Positions 52,400-61,832 are shown, numbered from the stretch's first letter. The stretch is 64,000 bases of DNA from Pseudomonas sp. B21-015 (GCF_024749285.1 NZ_CP087196.1:4774001-4838000), one strand, 5' to 3'. The notes: generated by a model not told the origin, from the letters alone. Numbers and translations: made by a program.

Positions 52400-53590
52400 A
52401 TGTCCCCTCTGATTCGCTTAACCGCCAGTTTCATCGCCCTGATGATGGCCATGGGCATCGGGCGTTTCGCCCTGACGCCGCAACTGCCGCACTTGCTCAG
52501 CGAGGGTCAGATCGACCTGACCGCCGCCGGTCTGATTGCCGCCGCCAACTACCTCGGCTACTTCGTCGGCGCAGTGGACGCGATGTTCGCCCGTCGTCCC
52601 GATCAGGTTCGTCGGCGCCTGCTCGGTGGTTTGTGGCTCTGTGTGCTGCTGACCCTGGCCTCGTTCTGGGCCAACGGGTTCTGGTCGCATCTGGCGCTGC
52701 GTTTCGGCACGGGTGTGGCCAGTGCCTGGGTGTTGGTGATGATTACCGCGTTGAGCCAGCCGCTGGCAGCGGCGGCTGGTCGCCCGCGGCTCGGTGCCCT
52801 GGTTTTTGCCGGACCGGGTCTGGGGATTTTTCTGACGGGCTTGCTGGCCTTGGGCTCGAACCTTCTGGGTCAGACGTCTGCAACGTTGTGGCTGGTGTAT
52901 GCCGGTGTCGGGCTGGTCATGCTGCTGGGGATTCTGCCGTTCCTGCCGCTGTCGGCCGGCCCTTCTACGGCAACACCGCCTGCCACCACGTCGGGTGCGC
53001 AAGGTGTCGGACGTTTACCGGTGATCTATGGGTTGTACGGTTTGGGCTACATCATTCCGGCCACTTTCCTCTCGCAGATGGCCAGCGCGCAGTTTCATGG
53101 ACAATGGCAAGCCGATCTGTTCTGGCCGTGCTTCGGCCTGGCGGCGGCGACCGGGGTCGTGTTGGTGAGCCTGCGTCGGCACAACCCGAATACCACTCGT
53201 CATTGGCTGATGGCAACGTTGTGGTTGCAGGCGGCCGGGGTCTTCGCCTGCCTGTTGGGCAGCGGTGCCGGCCTGGCGCTGGGGGTGATCCTGTGTGGCG
53301 GGCCGTTCCTGGCCTGCATGCAATTGGTGATGCAGCGCTCCCGGGAACTCGCGCCCCACGCCACCCAGCGCAACGCCGGGCTACTGACCGCGTGTTTCGC
53401 CGTGGGTCAGCTCAGCGGGCCGTTACTGGCGGCGCTGAGCAGCCATTTCAGCGGTGGTTTGCAACCCGCGCTGGTGATCGCCGGCAGCGGCTTGATCATC
53501 GCCGGCGGTTTACTGCTGCGCCCGGTCAGGGTTGCCCAAGTGCTTTGCGTAAACGACGGCGAACCCACTGCTCTGCGCTCACAAAAGTGA
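52400..53590 (+). CDS. YbfB/YjiJ-type MFS transporter
   Basis: 396 residues with about twelve membrane helices. The N-terminal GIGRFALTPQLPHLLSEG and AANYLGYFVGA segments are typical of the YbfB/YjiJ branch of the major facilitator superfamily. Substrate unknown. Its 3' end overlaps, antisense, the 3' end of the EamA gene by 65 bp. The divergent LysR gene is a likely regulator. Confidence 0.87.
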   Translation: MSPLIRLTASFIALMMAMGIGRFALTPQLPHLLSEGQIDLTAAGLIAAANYLGYFVGAVDAMFARRPDQVRRRLLGGLWLCVLLTLASFWANGFWSHLALRFGTGVASAWVLVMITALSQPLAAAAGRPRLGALVFAGPGLGIFLTGLLALGSNLLGQTSATLWLVYAGVGLVMLLGILPFLPLSAGPSTATPPATTSGAQGVGRLPVIYGLYGLGYIIPATFLSQMASAQFHGQWQADLFWPCFGLAAATGVVLVSLRRHNPNTTRHWLMATLWLQAAGVFACLLGSGAGLALGVILCGGPFLACMQLVMQRSRELAPHATQRNAGLLTACFAVGQLSGPLLAALSSHFSGGLQPALVIAGSGLIIAGGLLLRPVRVAQVLCVNDGEPTALRSQK

Positions 53591-54458
53591 TCCCCAGCAG
53601 AACCAGCACCGCGCCAACCACGAAGTTCAGGCTCAGTGCTTCGCCCAGCAGCACCACGCCGAACGTGACGCCGAACAACGGTGTCATGAACGAAAACACC
53701 GCCAGGTTCGCCGCCAGATAACGGCGCAGCAGCCAGAACCAGGTCAGGTAACTGAAGAACGACACCACCAGCCCCTGAAACAGCACACTGGCCACCGCCA
53801 CCGTGGTCAGGCTGACATGAGTGACTTGACCGCTGAGGATCGCGATCAACAGCAGGCCGACGAAGCCGACGATCAGTTGATAAAACAGCGTCAGGGTCAC
53901 CGGCGCTTCCGACAGGCGCGAGGCGCGCACCACCACGGTGGTCGCGCCCCACGACGCGCCGGCCAGCACGCCCAAGGCATCGCCCATCAGCATGCGGTGG
54001 TCGAGGTTGTCCCAGGACACGCCACCGGCAAACGCAATGGCAATGCCGATGAAGGCGAGAACAATCCCCAGCCACTGGACCGGTCTCAAACGCTCACTCG
54101 GCAGCAGCCAATGCACGCCCAACGCGGTGAAAATCGGCGCAGTGTAGAGAAACACCGACATGTGTGCCGCCGTGGTCAATTGCAGGCCTTCGGCAATGAA
54201 GAAGAACTCCAGGCCAAACAACGCGCCGGCCAGCAAACCGCCGCGCCAGGTAGCGCCGACTTGATCCCAGCCACCCTTCCAGCAGATCAACAATCCTACG
54301 AGCAACGCGGAAATTCCCGACCGCCCCGCCGCCTGCATGACCGGCGCGATGTCAGGTGCGGCCCATTTGATCATCACCTGCTGCACACCCCAGATCAGGC
54401 ACAACCCGACCATCACTTGCAGGGCAAACCCATCGGCGCTACGCCGGCTGACGCTCAC
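53526..54458 (-). CDS. EamA/DMT-family transporter
   Basis: 310 residues from GTG 54458 (MSVSRRSADGFALQVMVGLCL), which has GAGGTG upstream and avoids an improbable 47-residue extension. Ten hydrophobic segments make up two EamA repeats; VMIKWAAPDIAPVMQAAGRS and SFMTPLFGVTFGVVLLGE are family-typical. Substrate unknown. It is convergent with, and overlaps, the MFS gene. Confidence 0.87.
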   Translation of the reverse strand: MSVSRRSADGFALQVMVGLCLIWGVQQVMIKWAAPDIAPVMQAAGRSGISALLVGLLICWKGGWDQVGATWRGGLLAGALFGLEFFFIAEGLQLTTAAHMSVFLYTAPIFTALGVHWLLPSERLRPVQWLGIVLAFIGIAIAFAGGVSWDNLDHRMLMGDALGVLAGASWGATTVVVRASRLSEAPVTLTLFYQLIVGFVGLLLIAILSGQVTHVSLTTVAVASVLFQGLVVSFFSYLTWFWLLRRYLAANLAVFSFMTPLFGVTFGVVLLGEALSLNFVVGAVLVLLGITFVSAEQWVRRRLRKALGQP

Positions 54459-54510
54459 CGGAACACCTCGATAACACAATCCATGGCAGTGACTCGACAG
54501 TAAAAGCAAA

Positions 54511-54546
54511 GCCCCGGCCTTCTTGTTGAACAGAAGGCACCGGGGC
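54511..54546 (-). terminator. Terminator after the NCS1 permease gene
   Basis: In leftward reading, GCCCCGGTGCCTTCTG pairs with GAAGGCCGGGGC and is followed by TTTGCTTTTA. It lies between the 3' end of the NCS1 gene (54624) and the EamA gene start. Confidence 0.8.
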
Positions 54547-54623
54547 GAAAAATGATGCTGTCGATTATTAACCAGATGGCCAGTAAAAGGTGCCTGCAAA
54601 AGACCTTTGAATCGTCGCGTGCG

Positions 54624-56069
54624 TCATCCCGCGATGATCAGCGCCGCCGATTGCTGTGCCTGCTCGCGCTTGGCCAGTGCGAAGTACAGGACGCCACCGA
54701 GGAAACAGCCGGTAAACCAGGCGAAGTTGGCCATCGGTTGGAGCACCGGGGTGAACGTGATCGCAACGCCCGTCAGGGTGGCCGGAATCAGTGCCTTGAC
54801 CGCCGTCCAGTTGATCCCGCCGCTGTAGTAGTAACGCCCGCTCGGGCCGTCATTGAACAGCGCATCGACGTCGATCTGTTGCTTTTTGATCAGGTAGTAA
54901 TCCACCAGCAGAATCCCGAACAGCGGGCCGATGAACGCCGCCAGCACGTCGAGGGTGTAGTGAATCACTTCGGGGTTGTTGAACAGGTTCCACGGGGTGA
55001 TGAAGATCGACGCCACGGCGGCGATCATGCCGCCGGCGCGCCAACTGATTTTGCTCGGGGCGACGTTGGCGAAGTCGAAGGCCGGGGAGACGAAATTGGC
55101 GACGATATTGATGCCGATGGTCGCGGTAACGAAGGCAAAGGCGCCGAGCAACACCGCCACGCTGTTGTCGATACGCGCCACGGTGGCGATCGGGTCGTGA
55201 AGCATTTCACCGAACACCGGCAAGGTGCCGGAAACGATCACCACGGTCACCAGTGAGAACGCCAGAAAATTCACCGGCAGCCCCCAGAAGTTGCCGCGCC
55301 GCACGTCGTTCATGCTGCGGCAGTAGCGACTGAAATCGCCAAAGTTCAGGGTCGGGCCGGAAAAGTACGACACCACCAACGCCGTTGCCACGATCACTTG
55401 GCCGAAGGCTTCCCAGCCAGACAGGGACTTTTCCGCCAGGGTGAAGCTGATGTTGCTCCAGCCAGCCTGCCAGACGATCCAGCCGGCGAGCAGGAACATC
55501 ACGCCGTACACCACGGGACCGGCCCAGTCGATGAAGCGGCGGATCGACTCCATGCCGGTCCAGAACACCAGTGCCTGGACGAACCACAGGCTCAGAAATC
55601 CGAACCAGCCGAGGTAGGACAAACCGGCAAAATGCGGTTCGGCGTAGGCCGCCATTGAAGGAAAAAACCGCAGTACAACGATGATCAGGGCACTGGACGC
55701 CAGGTACGTCTGAATCCCGTACCAGGCCACCGCGATCAGGCCGCGGATAACCGCAGGAATATTCGCCCCGAACACCCCGAATGCCAGTCGGCAGATCACC
55801 GGGTACGGCACCGCCGCCTGCTGACTCGGCTTGGCCACCAGATTGGCGATCAACTGCACGATGCAAATCCCGCCCAGCAAGGCGATCAACACTTGCCAAC
55901 TGGCCAGCCCAAGCGCAAACAGGCTGGCGGCGAACACATAGCCGCCGACGCTGTGCACGTCGCTCATCCAGAAGGCGAAGATGTTGTACCAATTCCATTT
56001 CTGCGGCAGCGGCCCCAGGTCCTGGTTATACAGGCGTGGGCTGTAGCCATTGGGCAATTGCTCGGTCAT
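54624..56069 (-). CDS. NCS1-family nucleobase/hydantoin permease
   Basis: 481 residues from ATG 56069 (AGGAG eight bases upstream). NLYNQDLGP-like N-terminus (GYSPRLYNQDLGPLPQKWNW) and WYNIFAFWMSDVHSVGGYVFA are the signature of the NCS1 family of Mhp1/PucI/CodB type; about twelve helices. The substrate is probably a nucleobase, allantoin or hydantoin. The upstream 280 bp (56070-56356) holds its promoter; I see no riboswitch-like fold. Confidence 0.87.
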   Translation of the reverse strand: MTEQLPNGYSPRLYNQDLGPLPQKWNWYNIFAFWMSDVHSVGGYVFAASLFALGLASWQVLIALLGGICIVQLIANLVAKPSQQAAVPYPVICRLAFGVFGANIPAVIRGLIAVAWYGIQTYLASSALIIVVLRFFPSMAAYAEPHFAGLSYLGWFGFLSLWFVQALVFWTGMESIRRFIDWAGPVVYGVMFLLAGWIVWQAGWSNISFTLAEKSLSGWEAFGQVIVATALVVSYFSGPTLNFGDFSRYCRSMNDVRRGNFWGLPVNFLAFSLVTVVIVSGTLPVFGEMLHDPIATVARIDNSVAVLLGAFAFVTATIGINIVANFVSPAFDFANVAPSKISWRAGGMIAAVASIFITPWNLFNNPEVIHYTLDVLAAFIGPLFGILLVDYYLIKKQQIDVDALFNDGPSGRYYYSGGINWTAVKALIPATLTGVAITFTPVLQPMANFAWFTGCFLGGVLYFALAKREQAQQSAALIIAG

Positions 56070-56356
56070 CGCAGGGCTCCTCGTAAGTACAGGCGCAGCC
56101 CCCGGAATTGATGCGGCGACCACACTGCGTACGGGAGCCGGCATGGTTTGTATACGAGTTACTACGCAGAATGCGTGCCATACGTTCGAAAGATGCGACA
56201 AATCTGGCTTTCAACCCTGTTCAGGGCACAGCCTCCAAGACGTAGAGGGGGTGATAACGCCCATGAACAGGGCGTCCGCGCCTGCAAACGGTGCAGGGCG
56301 TTATGTATACAAAGAGATGGAGGGATTAGCCTGGAGTTTTGCGCCCGGCGCCTATC

Positions 56357-56426
56357 GTAGGAGCTGCCGCAGGCTGCGATCTTGATCTTTTACAGTCAAA
56401 AGATCGCAGCCTGCGGCAGCTCCTAC
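56357..56426. repeat. REP pair (GTAGGAGCTGCCGCAGG type)
   Basis: GTAGGAGCTGCCGCAGGCTG facing GCAGCCTGCGGCAGCTCCTA, an almost perfect palindrome around a short centre. Same family as 11461. Confidence 0.88.
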
Positions 56427-56442
56427 AGGGGCCGGCGTAAGG

Positions 56443-57279
56443 TCAGCTCAGTTCAATGCGATCAGCATGAATGACGATCTGGCCGTTCTTGTACAACGCA
56501 CCGATGGCCTTTTTGAAGTTGCCCTTGCTGACGCCAAACATACTGCTGATCAGCGTCGGGTCGCTCTTGTCGCTGACTGGCAGGGTGCCGTTGTTGTCGC
56601 GCAACTTGGCAAGAATCTTCGAGCTCAGACTGGTGGCGGCTTCTTCGCCCACCGGTTGCAGGCTCAGGCTGATCTTGCCATCGGCGCGGACTTCTTTGAT
56701 AAAGCCCTTCTCTTCTTTACCGGCGCGCATGAACTTGAAGATTTCGTTCTTGTGGATCAGGCCCCAGTGCTTGTTGTTGATGATTGCCTTGAAACCCATA
56801 TCGGTCGCTTCGGCCACCAGCAAATCAACTTCCTGGCCCGGGGTGTAATTGGCCGGGGTCTTGTCCAGGTAACGGTCCAGACGCGCTGTGGCGGTGATGC
56901 GCCGCGTGTGTTTGTCGAGGTAGACATGCACCACGACATACTCGCCGGCGGTCATCTGGCGCTTTTCTTCGGAATACGGCAGCAGCAGATCCTTCGGCAA
57001 ACCCCAATCCAGAAACACGCCGATGCTGTTGACTTCAACGACTTTCAAACTGGCGAATTCACCGACCTGAACTTTCGGCTTTTCGGTGGTGGCGATAAGT
57101 TTGTCGTCACTGTCCAGATAAATAAAAACGTTGAGCCAGTCTTCATCTTCGCTGGGAATATCTTTAGGGATATAACGATTAGGCAGAAGGATTTCACCAT
57201 CCGCGCCACCGTCCAGATATAAACCGAAGTTAGTGTGTTTAACCACTTGCAAACTGTTGTAGCGCCCGACTAAAGCCAT
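56443..57279 (-). CDS. CvfB-family S1-domain RNA-binding protein
   Basis: 278 residues from ATG 57279 (MALVGRYNSLQVVKHTNFGL). Several S1-like beta-barrels are visible (VKHTNFGLYLDGG, VVEVNSIGVFLDWGLPKDLL, VAEATDMGFKAIINNKHWGL), then a C-terminal winged helix (ISSMFGVSKGNFKKAIGALYKNGQI). The order matches CvfB (S1-S1-S1-WH), an RNA-binding protein that affects virulence genes in Staphylococcus. In Pseudomonas its targets are unknown. Length normal. Confidence 0.9.
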   Translation of the reverse strand: MALVGRYNSLQVVKHTNFGLYLDGGADGEILLPNRYIPKDIPSEDEDWLNVFIYLDSDDKLIATTEKPKVQVGEFASLKVVEVNSIGVFLDWGLPKDLLLPYSEEKRQMTAGEYVVVHVYLDKHTRRITATARLDRYLDKTPANYTPGQEVDLLVAEATDMGFKAIINNKHWGLIHKNEIFKFMRAGKEEKGFIKEVRADGKISLSLQPVGEEAATSLSSKILAKLRDNNGTLPVSDKSDPTLISSMFGVSKGNFKKAIGALYKNGQIVIHADRIELS

Positions 57280-57631
57280 GTCCAATACCCTCATTGCGTG
57301 GGCGGCATTCTACCCGGTTTTGCGAGCGGCGTTCGGCGGCCGGCCCGGTGGTGCAAGAAAATCCTCTGCAAGCCTTAATTTTCCTGGGGTTTGCCGGGTG
57401 ATTCTGGCCGCTCGTCAGGCCGTTCGGGTGGTCCGCCCCTTGGCCAGCCCACCCGAAAAGCGCTATTTCTCCAGCGAGGTTTTTAGTTAAAACAGCAGCT
57501 TAGGGGACTATTCAAAATAGTAACTTGCGAATATTCGCGCGCCTGCCGCGTGTATTTCGGGAGGATATTTACCAAGCAATTGTCAAGTATTTCCTGTACG
57601 ATGCCTGGCCAAGTTAATTTTCTACAGGTTA
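57280..57631. other. Intergenic region between cvfB-like gene and small conserved gene
   Basis: 352 bp without a recognisable gene. The stretch 57485-57631 is AT-rich (ACTATTCAAAATAGT palindrome near 57508) and probably carries the promoter of the small gene at 57632. Confidence 0.45.
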
Positions 57632-57820
57632 ATGGCCGCCATGCGTGTAAAAGCATCCAACAGCAAAGCAAAGCCAGCTCCAGCCGTTGAAACCAGCGAA
57701 TCGATCAACAATCAGATCGCTGCGTTCCTCAAGTCCGGTGGCGAGATCCAGCAAATTGCCAAAGGCGTCAGCGGCCAGACGTTCGGCCCGTCCAAGCAGA
57801 TCACGCTGGGCAAAAAGTAA
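57632..57820 (+). CDS. Small conserved basic protein
   Basis: 62 residues (59 if the ATG at 57641 is used): MAAMRVKASNSKAKPAPAVE, then ESINNQIAAFLKSGGEIQQI and a Gly/Lys tail ending LGKK. The central helix plus basic ends could bind nucleic acid. It resembles a short hypothetical family common in Pseudomonas; I know no function. Both possible starts have imperfect ribosome-site spacing. Confidence 0.65.
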   Translation: MAAMRVKASNSKAKPAPAVETSESINNQIAAFLKSGGEIQQIAKGVSGQTFGPSKQITLGKK

Positions 57821-58029
57821 TTCCCCCGCTTTAACTGGTCCCTAAGCGCTTTGAGCTTCGAAGCGCTTGGACTGGAACCCTCCCGCACTACCCCATCAAA
57901 CAAATCAATATTTCAACAATCGACGAACGGCCCTCGATGCCGAACATTCGCCGGTATGCTTGCACGTGTCTGGATCAAGCGTTTCAGCAGATTTTCAATA
58001 TCTGCTCCTCGCTGCTCATGGAGTGACGC

Positions 58030-58746
58030 ATGTTCAAGCCCTCTCTTTTCCTGCTCGGCAGCCTGCTGTGGTGTTCGGGTACCGATGCACAAGTCTTCCA
58101 GCGCGAATTGGGCGACTTCGATCTCAAACTCGCCACCACCCCTAGCCGCAGCATGGCCCAGGGGCTGGTCAAACCCTCGACAACCGGCTCGTTCCACGGA
58201 GGCCTCGACCTGAGCCACGACAGCGGCTTTTACGTGGGTCAATGGTCCCCCAGCATGGGACTGAGCCCTTCGAGCAACCTTGAAGTCGATTCCTATATGG
58301 GCTTCAAACAGCCTTTCGATCAATCCCTCGGTTACGAAGTGGGCATGATCCAATACAGCTACCCGAAAGTGGACACCCTCGACAGCCAAGAGCTTTTCGG
58401 CGGCCTGACCCTGCTGGGTAGCCGCTTCGGCGCAGCCTTCAGCAACGACCCGGACAAACAGAACAGCACCCTGTTCGCCGACCTCAGCGGCAATCAGCCC
58501 TTCGGCATCGGGGTCAGCCTGAAATACACCACCCACCAACTCAACACACCGGTGTCCGTCGACGGTGGGTATGTCGGCAGTTTTACCGACTGGTCAGTGA
58601 AATTGTCCCGGCCGTTCATGGGCATCGATCTGGACTTGATCTACAGTGACTCAAGCCTGAGCGGCAGCGATTGCTCCGCCTATTCCGGCCACAATAGCGA
58701 GTGCGATGGCCTAGTCACCCTCAAGGCCGCACGCGCCTTCTATTGA
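58030..58746 (+). CDS. TorF-family putative porin
   Basis: 238 residues with a signal peptide (MFKPSLFLLGSLLWCSGTDA) and alternating amphipathic strands (GGLDLSHDSGFYVGQW, SYMGFKQPFDQSLGYEVGM, VSLKYTTHQLNTP, WSVKLSRPFMGIDLDLIYSD) ending in an aromatic residue (ARAFY), as outer-membrane barrels do. Matches the Gcw_chp/TorF type. Transport role unknown. It is followed after 77 bp by a lipoprotein gene on the same strand. Confidence 0.82.
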   Translation: MFKPSLFLLGSLLWCSGTDAQVFQRELGDFDLKLATTPSRSMAQGLVKPSTTGSFHGGLDLSHDSGFYVGQWSPSMGLSPSSNLEVDSYMGFKQPFDQSLGYEVGMIQYSYPKVDTLDSQELFGGLTLLGSRFGAAFSNDPDKQNSTLFADLSGNQPFGIGVSLKYTTHQLNTPVSVDGGYVGSFTDWSVKLSRPFMGIDLDLIYSDSSLSGSDCSAYSGHNSECDGLVTLKAARAFY

Positions 58747-58823
58747 TCGGCTGAGCTGCCGGGCTCATCCAGCGATCACATAAGAGAACCCAATAAGAAG
58801 CCAGATCTTCGCAAGGACTCGCC

Positions 58824-59693
58824 ATGTCGCACTGGTGGAAACAGATCACCGTCATCCTCACCCTCAGCCTCACTGCCGCCGCGTGCAGCCGCGTGGGTCT
58901 GGCTTACCGCAACCTGGACGTGATCATTCCCTGGACGCTCAGCGACTACCTGGACATGAACCACGAGCAAAAAGACTGGTTCAACGAGCGCCTCAAGGAA
59001 CACCTGAACTGGCACTGCACCACGCAATTGCCCGGCTACCTCGACTGGCTGGATCGTTTACAGACCATGGTCGAGACCAACCAAATCACCGACGCCGCGC
59101 TGCAAACCCGTACCCAGGAAGCCAAACAGGCCATCGCCGAAACCGCCCAGGAAATCACCCCGTCAGCCATCGAGCTGTTACAGGGGCTGGATGACAAGCA
59201 AGTCGCGGAAATGAACGACGCTTTCGCCAAGGACCAGCGCAAACGTCAACAGGACTACCTCAAGCCGTCGCTCGAGCAACAGATCAAAGAGCGGAGCAAG
59301 CGCATGGTAAAACGCCTGAATGACTGGCTCGGCCCGCTCACTCCAACCCAACAGCAACGGGTATTGGCGTGGTCGAATGCCTTGGGTGACAAGAACAAGC
59401 AATGGGCTGCCAACCGCGCCCATTGGCAACAGCAATTCAGCGCGGCAGTCGCGCAACGGCAGAGTCCGGATTTCCCACAGAAAATCGAGACGCTTCTGGT
59501 GAATCGCGAGCGTTTGTGGACACCTGAATATCGTGAGGCCTACACCAACGCCGAAGCCCAGGCTCGGGCGTTGCTGCTGGACTTGATGGCCGAGCGCACA
59601 CCGGTTCAGCGTGAACAGTTACTGAAGAAGATCGATGGCATGCGCAAGGATTTCACTGATTTGAAATGCCTGAAGGCGGCGCGGCAGAATTAA
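58824..59693 (+). CDS. DUF6279 lipoprotein
   Basis: 289 residues. The lipobox LTAAAC (Cys about residue 21) predicts a lipoprotein; the following residues (SRVGLAYRNLDVIIPWTLSD) and the long helical, Gln/Arg-rich body match DUF6279. No function is known. It is probably outer-membrane attached and may be transcribed with the TorF-like porin. Confidence 0.83.
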   Translation: MSHWWKQITVILTLSLTAAACSRVGLAYRNLDVIIPWTLSDYLDMNHEQKDWFNERLKEHLNWHCTTQLPGYLDWLDRLQTMVETNQITDAALQTRTQEAKQAIAETAQEITPSAIELLQGLDDKQVAEMNDAFAKDQRKRQQDYLKPSLEQQIKERSKRMVKRLNDWLGPLTPTQQQRVLAWSNALGDKNKQWAANRAHWQQQFSAAVAQRQSPDFPQKIETLLVNRERLWTPEYREAYTNAEAQARALLLDLMAERTPVQREQLLKKIDGMRKDFTDLKCLKAARQN

Positions 59694-59712
59694 GCGGACC
59701 ACCACAATCCAA

Positions 59713-59813
59713 TGTGGGGGCTTACTCGCGAATGCGGTGTGACAGTCGACATAGATTTTGAATGTTGAACCGCATTCGCGAGCAAGTCGGATCGCCGCAC
59801 CGCCGCCCCCACA
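59713..59813. repeat. Diverged REPIN (TGTGGGGGCTTACTCGCGAA type)
   Basis: The arms around CTCGCGAATGCGG and CCGCATTCGCGAG are inverted, and the ends TGTGGGGGC and GCCCCCACA pair. Base differences from the other REPINs make this a separate subtype. Confidence 0.7.
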
Positions 59814-59830
59814 GGAGGTAAGCGTGATCT

Positions 59831-60223
59831 TCAGGCAATCTGCGCCTTCGACGCCACGTCATCAAACGTCAGCTCATCCAGTGCATCTTCCTGCTCATCC
59901 AGCACCTGCCGCGGATGCTCATTCCCCGGAATGCAGCTGTCGATCAGGCTCAACAAACTCGAGCCCCGAGGCGTCAAAATGTAGTTCGCGCCATTGCCGC
60001 CCTGATCCGCCGGTCGAGGCTCGATATAACCCCGTCCCAACAGTAACTTTTCGTACTCACCCGCCACCGTTTTCAGGTGATCCAGATTCTCGATCGCCTC
60101 GCCCGCGGAGGCTTTTTCCGCAACATACTGCTCGGCGTAGGGCCGTGGAGTGAAACTGTGGCCAGCGCCGTTCTGCACTTCATGCAGCAAGCGTTCAATC
60201 AAATCCCAGTTATAAGTCGTCAT
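59831..60223 (-). CDS. Probable winged-helix transcriptional regulator (DUF2513-like)
   Basis: 130 residues beginning MTTYNWDLIERLLHEVQNGA. The N-terminal WDLIERLLxE helix, then EYEKLLLGRGYIEPRP and a strand YILTPRGSSLLSLI, fit a small winged-helix fold of the DUF2513 kind; the acidic tail (DEQEDALDELTFDDV) is variable. It is divergent from the DUF899 gene, so it may regulate it. No ligand is apparent. Confidence 0.65.
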   Translation of the reverse strand: MTTYNWDLIERLLHEVQNGAGHSFTPRPYAEQYVAEKASAGEAIENLDHLKTVAGEYEKLLLGRGYIEPRPADQGGNGANYILTPRGSSLLSLIDSCIPGNEHPRQVLDEQEDALDELTFDDVASKAQIA

Positions 60224-60424
60224 CCTGATTCATCCTCCAAGCCCGAGAGTGAAATGTCCTTCATAGGTTGTGACCAAGCGGGAGGGCAGCCGTTCAGCCG
60301 AGGTATTTCGCCCTACCGACCGGCGGCCTGTCGATTTGAGCGCAGGCCAAACGACTAGGCTGTGTAAGACGGTTTAACCCGCAGCGCGGCTCGGCCTCAC
60401 CGAAGCCTCGCAGGAGAAATCACC

Positions 60425-61159
60425 ATGAACATTCAGGATCATCCGGTCGTGTCCCGGGAAGAATGGCTCGCTGCTCGTAAACAACACCTGGCCCACGAAA
60501 AAGCCTTCACCAAGGAACGAGACAAACTCAGCGCCGAACGCCGTGCTCTGCCTTGGGTGAAAATCGACAAACCCTACCGCTTCCAGGGCCCCAACGGCGA
60601 ACTGAGCCTGGCCGACCTGTTGGGCGGCCGCAGCCAATTGATCATCTACCACTTCATGTTCGCCGCTGGCTGGGACGAAGGCTGCCCCGGGTGCTCGTTC
60701 CTGTCCGACCACATTGATGGCGCGAACCAGCACCTGGCCCACCACGACGTGGCCGTGGTCGCGGTTTCCCACGCACCGTTTGCCGAATTCCAACCCTTCA
60801 AACGGCGCATGGGCTGGAAATTCGACTGGGTCTCGTCCGAAGGCTGCGACTTCAACTACGACTTTGGCGTCTGCGCCCGAGCCGAAGACGTCGCCGCCGG
60901 AAAAGCTACCTACAACTACGAAAAATCCGACGGGGCTGAAGAAGAACTCCCAGGGCTCAGCGTGTTTTATCGCAACGAAGCGGGCGAGATTTTCCACACC
61001 TATTCAACTTATGCGAGGGGTCTGGACCTGCTGGTCGGCGCCTACAACTACCTCGATCTCACGCCCAAGGGGCGTAATGAAGAGGAGATCATGGATTGGG
61101 TGAGGCATCACGACCGGTATGAGGACAAGGCACCGGTTAGTTGCTGTCATGGGGGGTAG
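60425..61159 (+). CDS. DUF899 thioredoxin-like protein
   Basis: 244 residues: HPVVSREEWLAARKQHLAHEKAFT, then YHFMFAAGWDEGCPGCSFL (CPGC redox pair, about 90-93), AVSHAPFAEFQPFKRRMGW and a C-terminal FHTYSTYARGLDLLVGAYNY. This is the DUF899 family of thioredoxin-like proteins with no defined reaction. GCAGGAG upstream of the ATG. The C-terminus adds CCHGG, a second Cys pair. Confidence 0.9.
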   Translation: MNIQDHPVVSREEWLAARKQHLAHEKAFTKERDKLSAERRALPWVKIDKPYRFQGPNGELSLADLLGGRSQLIIYHFMFAAGWDEGCPGCSFLSDHIDGANQHLAHHDVAVVAVSHAPFAEFQPFKRRMGWKFDWVSSEGCDFNYDFGVCARAEDVAAGKATYNYEKSDGAEEELPGLSVFYRNEAGEIFHTYSTYARGLDLLVGAYNYLDLTPKGRNEEEIMDWVRHHDRYEDKAPVSCCHGG

Positions 61160-61237
61160 ACCCTCAAGGATCGAGGCTCAGCCATCGGGGGCATTGGTCC
61201 AGGCTGGACACAGTCCCCATGAACACCACAACCCCCC

Positions 61238-61326
61238 TGTGGGAGCGAGCCTGCTCGCGATGACTGACTAACATTCAACATTGATGTCGACTGATACACC
61301 GCTTTCGCGAGCAGGCTCGCTCCCAC
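61238..61326. repeat. REPIN (GGAGCGAGCC type)
   Basis: TGTGGGAGCGAGCCTGCTCG facing GAGCAGGCTCGCTCCCAC. To its right, near 61450, a hairpin GTCGCC-CAAAT-GGCGAC lies in the leader of the next small gene. Confidence 0.85.
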
Positions 61327-61521
61327 GAGGTAGCGTGGCGTTCTGTAGGTTGCGTCCGGTTGACTGACTACAACTGCGGCAAATGCCCTACAACAACCTC
61401 GGAATCAGGCACCTTGCACCGCTGGAACGATGAAGCTTATAGTCCGCCCGTCGCCCAAATGGCGACCGGGTTTGGCGACCCGACCACAGAGAGTCCTCAT
61501 CAATGACAAGAGACTCCACCC

Positions 61522-61794
61522 ATGGATAGATACATGCCCCTTACCGGAATCGACCTGATCCCGGCTTCCCTGCTCATCGACACACAAGCCCCACTCGACG
61601 TCCTGCAAGCCATGGCCGACTACCGCATCCGCACCGTCACTCAGGTACTGGAAAACATCGCCTTTCGCGCCGAGATCGGTTGCGACATGGTTGTGCTTTC
61701 CGACTTTTCAAAACTGCTGGCCATACCGTTGCGTGATGGCTGTGATTTGATGGATGTGATTGGCAGGCGATTGCGGGCGCAGGCTGCGGAGTAA
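61522..61794 (+). CDS. Small hypothetical protein
   Basis: 90 residues: MDRYMPLTGIDLIPASLLI, then helices around PLDVLQAMADYRIRTVTQVL and the tail DLMDVIGRRLRAQAAE. I do not recognise it with certainty; size and helical pattern recall the short DUF3077-like hypotheticals of Pseudomonas. ATG 61534 is an alternative start. A hairpin terminator follows directly. Confidence 0.6.
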   Translation: MDRYMPLTGIDLIPASLLIDTQAPLDVLQAMADYRIRTVTQVLENIAFRAEIGCDMVVLSDFSKLLAIPLRDGCDLMDVIGRRLRAQAAE

Positions 61795-61832
61795 ATGTAA
61801 AAGGGGCGATCTATGGGTCGCCCGTTTTACAT
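61795..61832. terminator. Bidirectional terminator
   Basis: 15-bp stem (ATGTAAAAGGGGCGA with TCGCCCGTTTTACAT, one mismatch) overlapping the stop region of the small gene; the A/T flanks allow function for the convergent lipoprotein gene as well. Confidence 0.8.

Noticed and set aside
57844..57868. Hairpin AAGCGCTT...AAGCGCTT as terminator after the small gene
   Set aside because: Short stem and no T tract; not strong enough to list as a terminator.
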